Assembly: GCA_029260735.1 (NCBI GenBank)
Contig: JAJDCR010000044.1
Location: 28,028 to 92,027 of the forward strand
From: Planctomycetota bacterium
GTDB lineage: Bacteria > Planctomycetota > Uabimicrobiia > Uabimicrobiales > Uabimicrobiaceae
DNA: 64,000 bases
Reading direction: 5' to 3'
Part shown: piece by piece, positions 17,835 through 26,864 of the stretch
How the letters are laid out: the number at the start of each line of letters is the position of its first letter
Numbering within the stretch: the first letter of the stretch is position 1
Notes under the pieces: model-generated
Told to the model about the DNA's origin: nothing
Databases searched by the model: none
Seen by the model: only the letters and a program-made list of their open reading frames with translations
Position numbers and translations under genes: made by a program

Positions 17835-18425
17835 ATGAATAAAATGCTATTGCTAATAACTTTTCTTTCTCCGCTCTTGATGGCAATTCCTATTACTATC
17901 ACTATGGAAGGGACAGCTTCTACAGTGGAAATTGATGGAATAGTCCACAATGATGCTGCCTTCATCTATCGAGTTTTTGTTGATGACAGCCAAGGCACTA
18001 GTGCTTTTGGTCAATTTCGCCCTAGCCCGGGTTTTGAATTTTCCTTTAATTTCCTCGGCATTAAAGATCTAGGAAGAAGTACATCCCACAGTGTTTTTTT
18101 GGTGCAACAAGATTTAGCCAACCGTTTTTTAACAGATGTCACAGAAAGTAATACAGGATTTTCCTTTAATTCTCCTGCAGTCAATTACACAGATCCTAAT
18201 ATTTTAGCTTCATTCACTCAGTCGCCTATAACAGGAACAATGGACGGAGCCTTAAATCCTAGCTCTGGTAATGTGGTTGTCTTTGAAAATGGAATATTAG
18301 ATGGTTTGGCAGTAGACGCAAATGCCACAGCAACTCTCACCCTAGGAGATCCTCTTATTCCAGAACCAAGCACCTACCTTTTGGGCTTAATAGCAGTTGC
18401 TCTTCTTACTGCGAGGAAACCTTGA
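17835..18425 (+). CDS. PEP-CTERM domain secreted protein
   Basis: A 196-residue protein with a signal peptide (residues 1-18) and a C-terminal PEP-CTERM signal: IPEPST, the hydrophobic stretch YLLGLIAVALLT, and the short basic end ARKP. The body is Asp/Asn/Thr-rich and beta-like, with no recognised domain or cysteine. It is unrelated in the middle to the PEP-CTERM proteins at 3727 and 49622, so only the sorting signal is shared. An AGGAA ribosome site precedes ATG. It is convergent with uvrA across a palindromic repeat. Confidence 0.82.
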   Translation: MNKMLLLITFLSPLLMAIPITITMEGTASTVEIDGIVHNDAAFIYRVFVDDSQGTSAFGQFRPSPGFEFSFNFLGIKDLGRSTSHSVFLVQQDLANRFLTDVTESNTGFSFNSPAVNYTDPNILASFTQSPITGTMDGALNPSSGNVVVFENGILDGLAVDANATATLTLGDPLIPEPSTYLLGLIAVALLTARKP

Positions 18426-18576
18426 TCTGTTCTTTTTCACGAAGCGACTATGTCTTATACATTGCGGTTTAAAGCAAGGTTTTTCAGCACCTTAAAACAA
18501 GCAAAGTCGCGCCAGGTACGAATGCATTAAGTTAAACTATAGCCTTTGTATTTTTTCTCTCCGCGGTGGATTTTGA

Positions 18577-18716
18577 GTAGAAAAGAGTTTCACGCAAAGG
18601 CGCAAAGAAAAGCAAAGGAAGATGTAAAAAATCTTTCTGCTTATTAAATTCTCCGAATTTATCTTTTGTCTTGATTCTTTTTCTCTTTGGCGTCTTTGCG
18701 TGAAATTCTTTTCTTT
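18577..18716. repeat. Imperfect 32-bp inverted repeat (TTTCACGCAAAG family)
   Basis: Arms at 18577-18608 and 18684-18716 are near reverse complements, each containing TTTCACGCAAAGRCGC. They flank about 75 bp of AT-rich DNA. Repeats with this core are, to my knowledge, common in unrelated bacterial genomes between genes. The rest of the 348-bp gap (18426-18773) holds no gene. It sits between the 3' ends of two convergent genes and could act as a bidirectional terminator or be a small non-autonomous mobile repeat. Confidence 0.7.
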
Positions 18717-18773
18717 CTTCAACTTTAAGACGCATTCAGTGTGCCAATAAAATAAGCCTACCCAAATCCCTAA

Positions 18774-21700
18774 CTAAGCCCGCAAATATTTCCCGGTATG
18801 GCTACTCGGACAATCATTCGCAGACTTCTCAGGAGGCCCCGCGTAAACAACTTCCCCTCCGGCATCTCCCCCCTCTGGGCCTAAATCGATCATCCAATCA
18901 GCCGATTGAATGACCTCTATGTTGTGCTCAATCACAATCACTGTGTTGCCTTCATCAACAAGGCGATGAAGCACTTCTAGGAGTTTCTCTATGTCGGCGT
19001 AGTGAAGACCTGTCGTTGGTTCATCTAGGAGATAGAGAGTATTGCTGCGACTGGCTGTTGCCAGCTCGGTTGTTAGTTTTATGCGTTGGGCTTCTCCTCC
19101 GGAGAGGGTTGTGCCCGGCTGGCCAAGTTTCATGTACCCGAGGCCCACATCGACAAGCATTTCCAGTTTATGAGAGATTTTTTTATGGGAAGAGAAAAAT
19201 TCTAAGGCTTGCTGGATATCCATTTCTAAGACTTGGGCGATGTTTTTTCCTTGGTAGAGAACGGCTAGGGTTTCTTCGAGGTAGCGTTGCCCCTTACAGG
19301 CTTGGCAGGTGATCCAGACATCGGAGAGAAAGTGCATGTTGACTTTGATCACTCCTTTTCCTTCGCAAGCCTCACAACGTCCTCCTGCTCGATTGAAGGA
19401 GAATCGACCGGGCTTAAATCCTCGGGTCTTTGATCCGGGGAGCCTAGCGTAAAATTTGCGGATATCATCAAAGATTCCGGTATAGGTCGCCGGGTTTGAG
19501 TTTGGGCTACGGCCGATGGGGGTTTGATCGATTACCACTAAACGCTCTAGAGAAGATAGCCCTGTTATGCTATCGAATCCATCGTTACTGCGAGCGCGAA
19601 CAGAGCTTGTTCCCTTCCAGCGATTTTCTAGGGTGTTTTGGAGGATGTCAATAACCAGGCTCGATTTTCCACTTCCCGATACCCCTGTTACTACATTGAA
19701 GCATCCGAGGGGAAAAGAGATATCGATGTTTTTCAGATTGTGCAAAGAGGCATTTTTGACCTGGAGAGATTTGGAGGAAATCATTCGTTTTCTCATCACT
19801 GGAATAACTAGCTTTCCCGAGAGATAAGCTCCTGTTAGAGAGTCTTTTTGCTGAGAGATTTGGTGAGGAGAGCCTTCCGCGACGACCTCTCCTCCTAAGT
19901 GTCCCGCCCCTGGCCCCATGTCAATGACATGGTCTGCTTGCCGGATACACTGGGGGTCATGCTCGACCATAACGATGGTGTTCCCCATCGCCACGAGTTT
20001 TCTCAGAGTATGGAGAAGTTTATCGGTGTCCCGTTGGTGCAAACCAATAGTCGGTTCATCGAGAACATAAAGAACTCCGACGAGCTGATTTCCAATTTGA
20101 GAAGCTAGGCGGATGCGCTGGGCCTCTCCTCCCGAAAGGGTGTTTCCTCTCCTTTCCAGAGTAAGGTACGACAAACCGACATCTTCTAAGAACTTCAGTC
20201 TATTGCGGATTTCTCGGAGGACATCGCGGGCAATTAAGCTCTGATTTTTGTTCAGCTTTAGTTGGCTTAGAAAACTCTGAGCTTCGTGTACTTTCATCAG
20301 ACAAAGCTGAGAAATAGAAGTGTCGCCCATCCTCACCGCAAGAAATTCAGGCTTCAGTCTTTGCCCTTGGCAATCGAAGCAAATGTCTTCCACGTCACTA
20401 CTCAAGTAACCTAAACCATCACAAGTGGGGCAAGATCCCAAATAGTGGTTAAAAGAAAACATCCGAGGATGGAGTTCTTGGTCCTGGAAGTAATCGCAAG
20501 GAACACAAGCAGGTAAAGTACTATAGCACTCAGGTAATTCGCTATCCACATGGCAAAGAGCCACTTGGTGCCCCACTTCAAAAGCGACCTCAAAAGACTC
20601 TGCTATACGAGCTCGCGCTTTGCTTGTAATTTTGACTCGGTCGATAATCAAGTGGATAGGGGCTCTCTTGGAAGGAATTTCTTCATCAAAGCGGTAAACT
20701 TTTCCTTCCATCAAAATTCGAGTAAAGCCCTGCTCTTCATAATAAGGTATTTGTTCTTTCAACTGAGAAGACTTGTGTAAAGCGTAGGTTTTGAGGGTGC
20801 TGGGCATATAAAGAGGTGCTAGGATATAGCCCATTTTACCCGAGAAACGCTTAATTACATTATCTGCAGCCGAACTTGCGGTGTGAGGAGTCAATTCCTG
20901 GGAACACTCAGGGCAATGAGGAATGCCCGCTCGCGAATAAAGAATTCTAAAGTAGTCATAGATTTCTGTCATAGTAGCAACAGTCGAGCGGGGATTACGG
21001 GAAGCATTTTTCTGATCAATGGCAATAGCAGGAGCCAACCCTTCAATATAATCAACATCGCCATGATCTAATCGTCCTAAAAATCGACGAGCGTAAGTAG
21101 AGAGAGATTCGAGAAAAGAACGTTGGCCTTCAGCAAAAAGAGTGTCAAAGGCCAAAGAGGTCTTTCCGCTTCCCGAAACACCTGTGATGACTGTCATTTT
21201 TTCCTTAGGAATCACCACAGAAACATTTTTGAGATTATTTTTCATGCCTCCATGGATATGAATATCACTCCCCACATTTATTTTTTTACGACCCGAGCGA
21301 ACGAGCCTGTGATCTCCATCTTGATACTCTCGCAAGGATTTACCCGTAGCGGAAACTTTGGAGGCCATAATCTCTTCCGGCGATCCACTGGCGACAACTT
21401 CTCCCCCCCCTTTTCCTCCCAGCGGTCCCATATCGATAATATAATCAGCACATTTAATGATATCGAGATTATGCTCTATAACTAAAACCGTGTTCCCTTT
21501 TTTGACTAAGCGATCAAGAGCAGCAAGGAGGTTTTCGATATCGCGAAAATGAAGTCCTGTCGTCGGTTCATCTAGAAGATAAAAGGTTTTTCCTGTGTCT
21601 GGTCTTCTCAGCTCTCTTACCAACTTAATTCGTTGGGCCTCTCCTCCCGATAAGGTCGGAGAAGGTTGTCCCATTTGTAGATAGCCCAAGCCTACCTCAC

Positions 21701-24089
21701 AAAGAGTACTCAATGTATGGTGAATTTTGGGAATATGAGTAAAAAAATCACAAGCTTCTGCGATGGTCATAGTTAAAATATCGGAGATATTTTTATGTTT
21801 ATAGACAACCTCTAAGGTTTCGCGATTAAAGCGTTTGCCATCGCAAACTTCACAAGTGATTAAGACGTTAGATAAAAACTGCATCTCAATTTCTTTAACT
21901 CCGGCTCCCTTGCATTCTTCACAGCGGCCTCCCTGCACATTAAAGGAAAAACGACCAGGAAGATAACCTCTCATTTTAGACTCAGGAAGGAGAGTGAAAA
22001 GACTGCGGATTTCATCAAAGACTTTGGTATAAGTGACCGGGTTACTGCGAGGGGTTCTTCCAATAGGAGATTGGTCTACCCGAATAACTTTGTCGATGTG
22101 CTCTAAGCCTAAAATTTCTTTGTGCTTTCCTGGAATTTGGGAACTTCCTTGGAAATGCTGTGACAGAGCTTTGCATAAAATATCTTCCGCTAAAGTAGAT
22201 TTTCCACTCCCAGAAACTCCGCTAATAACAACAAACAGTCCCAGGGGCACTTCGACGTCAATATTTTTCAGGTTATGTTCGGTTGCTTGGACAATTTTAA
22301 GCCATTGGTCGCTTGGTAATCTCCGCTCCCCCGGCCAAGCTATTTCTTTTTCTTTACTCAGATATTTTCCGGTCAAAGAATCGGGCGCATTTTTTATTTG
22401 AGTAACTTTTCCTGCCGCAACTAAATGCCCTCCCTCGTTGCCTGCTCCTGGACCAATATCAATAATATGGTCCGCACTACGAATGGTCTCCTCATCGTGT
22501 TCAATCACGACAACAGTGTTTCCTGTATTGCGCAGTTTCCGAAGGGCCTTGAGAAGACGAGTGTTATCCGAAGCATGTAACCCAATGGAGGGTTCATCGA
22601 GAATATAGAGCACTCCCTGTAAGCCTGAACCTAGCTGACGAGCGAGCCGTATTCTCTGCATTTCTCCCCCCGCTAGAGTGTTCGCGGTTCGATCTAAGGT
22701 TAAATAATCTAAACCGACATCGTCTAGAAAACGTAAGCGCCCATTGAGCTCTTTAAAAATTTCTTTGCCTACCATTTTTTCTTCGGAAGAGAGCTTCACT
22801 TTTTGCAAAAAAGTAAAGAGATCTTCTACAGTCATAGAAGATAGCTCGGCAATATTTTTTCCTTGGAAAAAAACCGACAAACTCTCTTTACGTAAGCGGG
22901 CACCCTGGCAATCTGGACAAGGAGATATTCGTAAAAAGCGCCGAAATTGATGTAAGCGCCATTTAAAATAAATTCTTTCCATCAAAGGAATGACTCCAGC
23001 AAAAGCAATATTTTTCGCTTTACCTTTGCCATTGAGAATGGCTTCTTGGAAAGAGAAGGGTAAATCTTTCCAAGGAGTTTCTAAGGAAAGATCATAAAGC
23101 TCGGCCAGAGCAGAAAAATCCTCCATCCCTTGGTTTGAAAAAATAATAAATCCATCTTTCTCTTTTACACAAGCCAAAGCTCCCTCAGAGATAGATTTAT
23201 TCGGGTCGGGAACTATTAGTGTAAGATCAAATTCTTCGCGCGTCCCTCGTCCTAAACAACCAGAGCAAGCCCCTTGGTTGTTGTTAAAAGAAAAAAGACG
23301 AGGCTCCATCTCTGGTAAACTAATTCCACAAGACGGACAAGCTCGGTGCACCGAAAATAGACGATACTCTTCCTCATCGACCCAAAAGGCGACCAATCCT
23401 TCTGTTTGCCTAGTAGCTTGCTCGATATCATCGCAAATACGCCCCCGCAATTCATTTTTAACAATTAAGCGGTCTAAAACTAATTCGAGAGTATGCTTTT
23501 CATACCTCTCTAGCTTGATTTCTTCATCCAGTCGATGAATTTTTCCATCGATACGAACCCGAATAAAACCATCTTCATACCACTGAGCCAACTCTTTACG
23601 GTATTCACCTTTACGCTCCATAACCATAGGGGCAAGAACGTAGACCTTACGGTTTTCATAGTGAGATAAAATAAACCGGGCAATTTGATCGGGAGTCTGA
23701 GAAACGATTTTTTCTCCACACTCATAACAATGAGGAATGCCTAAACGAGCAAACATTAAACGTAAATGATCGTATATTTCTGTAATCGTTCCAACGGTAG
23801 AACGAGAACTTTGTCCTCGGCGTTTTTGGTCAATACAAATCGCCGGAGAGATTCCTTCTATCGAGTTGACTTTAGGTTTCTCCATTTGCCCTAAAAATTG
23901 CCGAGCATAAGGAGAAAGAGATTCAACAAAGCGCCTTTGCCCTTCTTTAAAAAGGGTGTCATATGCGAGGGAGGATTTACCCGAACCTGAGACACCTGTT
24001 ATTACTGTAAGGCTGTGTCGAGGAAGAGTAACATCGATATTTTTCAAGTTGTGCTCTCGGGCTCCCTTGATTGTGAGATGGTCTTGCAT
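18774..24089 (-). CDS. uvrA: Tandem (double-length) excinuclease ABC subunit A
   Basis: UvrA recognises DNA lesions and loads UvrB in nucleotide excision repair. Here one chain of 1771 residues holds two complete UvrA units (about 1-880 and 885-1771), against about 940 residues in E. coli. Four Walker A motifs (GVSGSGKS/T) and four signature motifs are present. The first signature reads LAGGE, the other three LSGGE. Zinc-finger cysteine sets occur in both halves (for example CEECKGAG/CEVCDGKR and CEACEGKG/CQACKGQR). I chose ATG 24089, which has an AAGG ribosome site and gives the usual UvrA start MxxxLxIKGAREHNLKNI. A GTG at 24212 would add 41 residues unlike UvrA. Double-length UvrA is known from chlamydiae and other PVC bacteria. 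Confidence 0.95.
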   Translation of the reverse strand: MQDHLTIKGAREHNLKNIDVTLPRHSLTVITGVSGSGKSSLAYDTLFKEGQRRFVESLSPYARQFLGQMEKPKVNSIEGISPAICIDQKRRGQSSRSTVGTITEIYDHLRLMFARLGIPHCYECGEKIVSQTPDQIARFILSHYENRKVYVLAPMVMERKGEYRKELAQWYEDGFIRVRIDGKIHRLDEEIKLERYEKHTLELVLDRLIVKNELRGRICDDIEQATRQTEGLVAFWVDEEEYRLFSVHRACPSCGISLPEMEPRLFSFNNNQGACSGCLGRGTREEFDLTLIVPDPNKSISEGALACVKEKDGFIIFSNQGMEDFSALAELYDLSLETPWKDLPFSFQEAILNGKGKAKNIAFAGVIPLMERIYFKWRLHQFRRFLRISPCPDCQGARLRKESLSVFFQGKNIAELSSMTVEDLFTFLQKVKLSSEEKMVGKEIFKELNGRLRFLDDVGLDYLTLDRTANTLAGGEMQRIRLARQLGSGLQGVLYILDEPSIGLHASDNTRLLKALRKLRNTGNTVVVIEHDEETIRSADHIIDIGPGAGNEGGHLVAAGKVTQIKNAPDSLTGKYLSKEKEIAWPGERRLPSDQWLKIVQATEHNLKNIDVEVPLGLFVVISGVSGSGKSTLAEDILCKALSQHFQGSSQIPGKHKEILGLEHIDKVIRVDQSPIGRTPRSNPVTYTKVFDEIRSLFTLLPESKMRGYLPGRFSFNVQGGRCEECKGAGVKEIEMQFLSNVLITCEVCDGKRFNRETLEVVYKHKNISDILTMTIAEACDFFTHIPKIHHTLSTLCEVGLGYLQMGQPSPTLSGGEAQRIKLVRELRRPDTGKTFYLLDEPTTGLHFRDIENLLAALDRLVKKGNTVLVIEHNLDIIKCADYIIDMGPLGGKGGGEVVASGSPEEIMASKVSATGKSLREYQDGDHRLVRSGRKKINVGSDIHIHGGMKNNLKNVSVVIPKEKMTVITGVSGSGKTSLAFDTLFAEGQRSFLESLSTYARRFLGRLDHGDVDYIEGLAPAIAIDQKNASRNPRSTVATMTEIYDYFRILYSRAGIPHCPECSQELTPHTASSAADNVIKRFSGKMGYILAPLYMPSTLKTYALHKSSQLKEQIPYYEEQGFTRILMEGKVYRFDEEIPSKRAPIHLIIDRVKITSKARARIAESFEVAFEVGHQVALCHVDSELPECYSTLPACVPCDYFQDQELHPRMFSFNHYLGSCPTCDGLGYLSSDVEDICFDCQGQRLKPEFLAVRMGDTSISQLCLMKVHEAQSFLSQLKLNKNQSLIARDVLREIRNRLKFLEDVGLSYLTLERRGNTLSGGEAQRIRLASQIGNQLVGVLYVLDEPTIGLHQRDTDKLLHTLRKLVAMGNTIVMVEHDPQCIRQADHVIDMGPGAGHLGGEVVAEGSPHQISQQKDSLTGAYLSGKLVIPVMRKRMISSKSLQVKNASLHNLKNIDISFPLGCFNVVTGVSGSGKSSLVIDILQNTLENRWKGTSSVRARSNDGFDSITGLSSLERLVVIDQTPIGRSPNSNPATYTGIFDDIRKFYARLPGSKTRGFKPGRFSFNRAGGRCEACEGKGVIKVNMHFLSDVWITCQACKGQRYLEETLAVLYQGKNIAQVLEMDIQQALEFFSSHKKISHKLEMLVDVGLGYMKLGQPGTTLSGGEAQRIKLTTELATASRSNTLYLLDEPTTGLHYADIEKLLEVLHRLVDEGNTVIVIEHNIEVIQSADWMIDLGPEGGDAGGEVVYAGPPEKSANDCPSSHTGKYLRA

Positions 24090-24342
24090 TTCTTTACCTT
24101 GCTCAAGATAATTTTTTGTTGCGTCTAAGTCTTCTACTTGATAGAATTTGAACAGACAAAATCCTTGTATCAATTGCCTTTCATCTGAAAAAAAAGAAGG
24201 TTCTTGGGACACGCCCTAGTTTTCGATTTTTTCAGAGAAATACAGGAAAAAAACCGTAAGTCACTAGTTTTATCAAAAACTATTAGCACTTGTCTAGTTA
24301 TTTTTATCATTTCATTCATAATTGAGTTGTGAAAGGATACCC

Positions 24343-25032
24343 ATGGCCGACACTCAAAGCCCTTCGCCCAAAACACCTAACAGTAGTCCAAAGAAAATGC
24401 GCTACACAGTAGTGCCTTTTCCCAAAGTTGTTTTTTTCTATCCACTTACGATTACCTGTATCATTTGTGGTATTTTAGAGTTCATGCAAAAAGATCAAAA
24501 CAGCGCTACTGCAGGTGCCCTATTTATCGTTGTTTTTTTAATCAATGTGATGGTTATTTCTTTTGATTTTACAGGTGTCAAAGCCTTAGCAATGGCCTTT
24601 TCTATCATAGCCATGGGTTTTGGAGTTCTCTACTTGAACACAATCATGCCTATTTTAGATCCGGTCAAAGAAATTGCTCAAACCCTGTTTAGAAATGTCC
24701 ACGCAAGTGAATCATTATATTTCATGGTGGGAGCAATTTTATTTTTGATGATTGGTAGTGGAATACTCAGTAATCTCCTATGGAATCGCTGGACAATTGA
24801 ACCTACCCGTCTCATTCACAAACACAGTCTACTAGGTGACTCTAGAGAATACCCTGTAATTGACTTGCAAGTGGAAAAATGTATTGATGACGTTTTTGAA
24901 TATCTTCTTTTACTCTCAGGAACCCTCACCTTTCAACCAGGTCCTTCGGTTCCGACTATACGTTTGGAAAATGTTCCTTTCATTAACCGAGCAGAGAAAA
25001 AAGTGCGCGATATCGTTCGACGACATCACTAA
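24343..25032 (+). CDS. Four-helix membrane protein of unknown function
   Basis: A 229-residue protein with a short polar, Ser/Pro-rich N-terminus, four predicted membrane helices (about 30-48, 62-82, 88-112, 128-148) and a cytoplasmic C-terminal domain of about 80 residues containing DLQVEKCIDDVFEYLLLLSG and ending in basic residues. I do not recognise the family. Its late segment (TIRLENVPFINRAEKKV) looks like a PH-type strand-rich fold, which is only an impression. I chose ATG 24343 with GAAAGGA just upstream; an in-frame TTG at 24322 lacks this support. It is divergent from uvrA and followed by a terminator hairpin. Confidence 0.7.
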   Translation: MADTQSPSPKTPNSSPKKMRYTVVPFPKVVFFYPLTITCIICGILEFMQKDQNSATAGALFIVVFLINVMVISFDFTGVKALAMAFSIIAMGFGVLYLNTIMPILDPVKEIAQTLFRNVHASESLYFMVGAILFLMIGSGILSNLLWNRWTIEPTRLIHKHSLLGDSREYPVIDLQVEKCIDDVFEYLLLLSGTLTFQPGPSVPTIRLENVPFINRAEKKVRDIVRRHH

Positions 25033-25072
25033 ATTTTAAGTTTTCAGAAGGCTACCGGGTAGCCTAAAGCAA

Positions 25073-25106
25073 AGAGAGGGGCTTTACTACGATTAAGCCC
25101 CTCTCT
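25073..25106 (+). terminator. Terminator-like hairpin
   Basis: A perfect 12-bp stem (AGAGAGGGGCTT, 25073-25084, with its complement at 25095-25106) and a 10-base loop lie 40 bp after the membrane protein stop. There is no long T-run after it, so termination may be partial or factor-assisted. Confidence 0.6.
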
Positions 25107-25179
25107 GTCCTCTTAACAAATGGAACAAATGGATAAATGTTGATGAATGTAGCTCTTAATCATAGAAAGCAGGAGAAGC

Positions 25180-26121
25180 ATGCAAGTAACAGTTGAAGCC
25201 GTTAAAGTAAAGTGGTCTGGAGAAAAAACAAAGCAGGTCATGGATTGGGGTGTAAAAGCCCTAAGAGTTTACGACGTTTGGAAAGAAACTCAAGGCGAAG
25301 GAGTCAATGTTGCCATTTTGGATACAGGAGTTATTCAGCATCCTGATTTAGTTAGTAATATAAAAGGGGGTTATAACTGCACCAGCACAGATAACTCAGA
25401 CTACGAAGATCGACAAGGGCATGGAACACACGTTGCCGGAATTGTTGCTGCGGCCAACAATGAATTTGGAGTTGTCGGAGTTGCTCCCAAAGCCAATATT
25501 TACGGGGTAAAGGTTTTAGGAGACAATGGATCAGGTAGTTATGATATGATTGTTGCGGGTATCAACTGGGCCATTGAAAACAACATGGATATTATTTCTA
25601 TGTCTCTCGGAAGTAACCAAGGAAGTGATTACCTTCACGATGCCATCAAAAGAGCTTATGCCAAAAATATTACCATTGTTTGTGCCGCTGGTAACGATGG
25701 TGATACTTATGATGACAATGATATTGATTACCCAGGACGTTATGAAGAAGTTATCTGTGTAGGAGCCATCAATAAATATATGGAAAGAAGTTGGTTCTCC
25801 TCTGATGGAGAAGAACTGGATATAGCAGCTCCTGGTGAGGATATTAACTCGACTCATCTCGGCAATAAATATGCCATTCTCTCAGGAACAAGTATGGCGA
25901 CTCCTTTTGTGACAGGAGTTCTTGCCTTGCTTATATCTAAACACCGCAAAGATCCTACCAGCAAAACCCCTATTGATACACCTGCTAAAATTCGAGAACA
26001 CTTAATCCGAACAGCAGACGACGCCGGGGAAATAGGAAAAGATAATTTCTACGGATATGGAATTGTAAATCCTGGTGCCTTGCTTAAAGGAGTGGATGTT
26101 TCTGCTCTTTATGTTGTCTAG
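25180..26121 (+). CDS. Subtilisin-family serine protease, intracellular type
   Basis: A 313-residue S8 peptidase. The catalytic triad is D48 (VAILDTGV), H81 (GHGTHVAGI) and S238 (SGTSMATP), with the oxyanion Asn in CAAGNDG. There is no signal peptide and only a short N-terminal stretch of about 40 residues before the catalytic core. Length and layout match the intracellular subtilisins of Bacillus, which turn over cytoplasmic proteins and are kept inactive by a short N-terminal extension. The start has AGGAG upstream. It stands alone, bounded by a terminator hairpin on the left and repeat copy B on the right. Confidence 0.92.
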   Translation: MQVTVEAVKVKWSGEKTKQVMDWGVKALRVYDVWKETQGEGVNVAILDTGVIQHPDLVSNIKGGYNCTSTDNSDYEDRQGHGTHVAGIVAAANNEFGVVGVAPKANIYGVKVLGDNGSGSYDMIVAGINWAIENNMDIISMSLGSNQGSDYLHDAIKRAYAKNITIVCAAGNDGDTYDDNDIDYPGRYEEVICVGAINKYMERSWFSSDGEELDIAAPGEDINSTHLGNKYAILSGTSMATPFVTGVLALLISKHRKDPTSKTPIDTPAKIREHLIRTADDAGEIGKDNFYGYGIVNPGALLKGVDVSALYVV

Positions 26122-26141
26122 ATAGGTAGCTGAAGAAGAGG

Positions 26142-26372
26142 TAATATTCACTGCGGAGCAGTGGGAGAACGTAGCCAGGGGTTTTAACCCCTGGAAATAA
26201 AGGAGTATAGAAGATCTTGGTGCCGTAGGTACCGAGGAAATTAAATCCTGCGTACCTACGGCACTATTGTTTATTGCCCTTGTACCAGGGCATAAATGCC
26301 CTGGCTACGTTCCTCAGTCGCCACGCGACCATATAAAACAAAAGAAATTTCTTATTTTAACAGCACAAGCCT
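26142..26372. repeat. Composite palindromic element, copy B
   Basis: The same family as 7905-8060. The right end keeps the terminal repeat (AAATTTCTTATTTTAACAGC); the left end is degenerate. Internal palindromes: CACTGC/GCAGTG (26149-26163), CCAGGGG/CCCCTGG (about 26175-26195), a long stem GTGCCGTAGGTAC/GTACCTACGGCAC-like (26220-26263), CCAGGGCA/TGCCCTGG (26285-26304) and GTCGC/GCGAC (26317-26329). It fills the gap between the convergent protease and phosphatase genes and has no coding capacity. Confidence 0.65.
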
Positions 26373-26393
26373 TCCCTGCACAATCAACATCCT

Positions 26394-26861
26394 CTAGTCT
26401 AAAGTCTTAATAAACTCCAAAGTTGCTTTCTCCAGTAAATCCAAAACCGGCTTAACAATCGGAGCAGGCAATCCCATAGGATCGGGAATATCTGCTCCCG
26501 GCTCAACCGTTCCAAAAAATCCTAAAGAAAAAGGCTCCAGAAGATATTCACTCAAAAGCTTAACCTCTCCTTTAGGAGAGAACATTTGGATATGGTTTAG
26601 ATGATTTTGGGTCATAGCCAAAATATAATTGCTTGCTTTGATGTTTTTGTGAGTGGCTCCTTGGGAGAGATGAGAAGATAGATCAACATTATAATCAGGA
26701 GCTAAGGCACAACAAACTTCATAAGCAGAAGAGTTTTCTATTCCCAAAGTCCCCGCTGAATAAATATTCCAACTATCCCCTAGTTCTCTCTTTAAAATGT
26801 ATTCAACAAAAGGAGAGCGACAAATATTTCCTGAACAGACCACACAGATAGTTTGACTCAT
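26394..26861 (-). CDS. Low-molecular-weight protein tyrosine phosphatase
   Basis: A 155-residue phosphatase with the P-loop C9-x5-R15 (CSGNICRS) at the N-terminus and the general-acid Asp in the IPDPMG loop at about 127. These enzymes act on protein phosphotyrosine, often on bacterial tyrosine kinases that govern polysaccharide export, or on phosphoarginine. No tyrosine kinase is seen nearby, so the substrate is open. It follows the desaturase gene by 3 bp on the same strand and is the last of three apparently co-transcribed genes (SUMF-domain protein, desaturase, phosphatase). Confidence 0.9.
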   Translation of the reverse strand: MSQTICVVCSGNICRSPFVEYILKRELGDSWNIYSAGTLGIENSSAYEVCCALAPDYNVDLSSHLSQGATHKNIKASNYILAMTQNHLNHIQMFSPKGEVKLLSEYLLEPFSLGFFGTVEPGADIPDPMGLPAPIVKPVLDLLEKATLEFIKTLD

Positions 26862-26864
26862 TAT

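Noticed and set aside
18532..18735. Two overlapping leftward frames of 60-67 residues
   Set aside because: They translate the TTTCACGCAAAG inverted repeat and have no protein features.
24090..24212. N-terminal extension of UvrA from GTG 24212
   Set aside because: The added residues do not resemble UvrA, and ATG 24089 has the better ribosome site.
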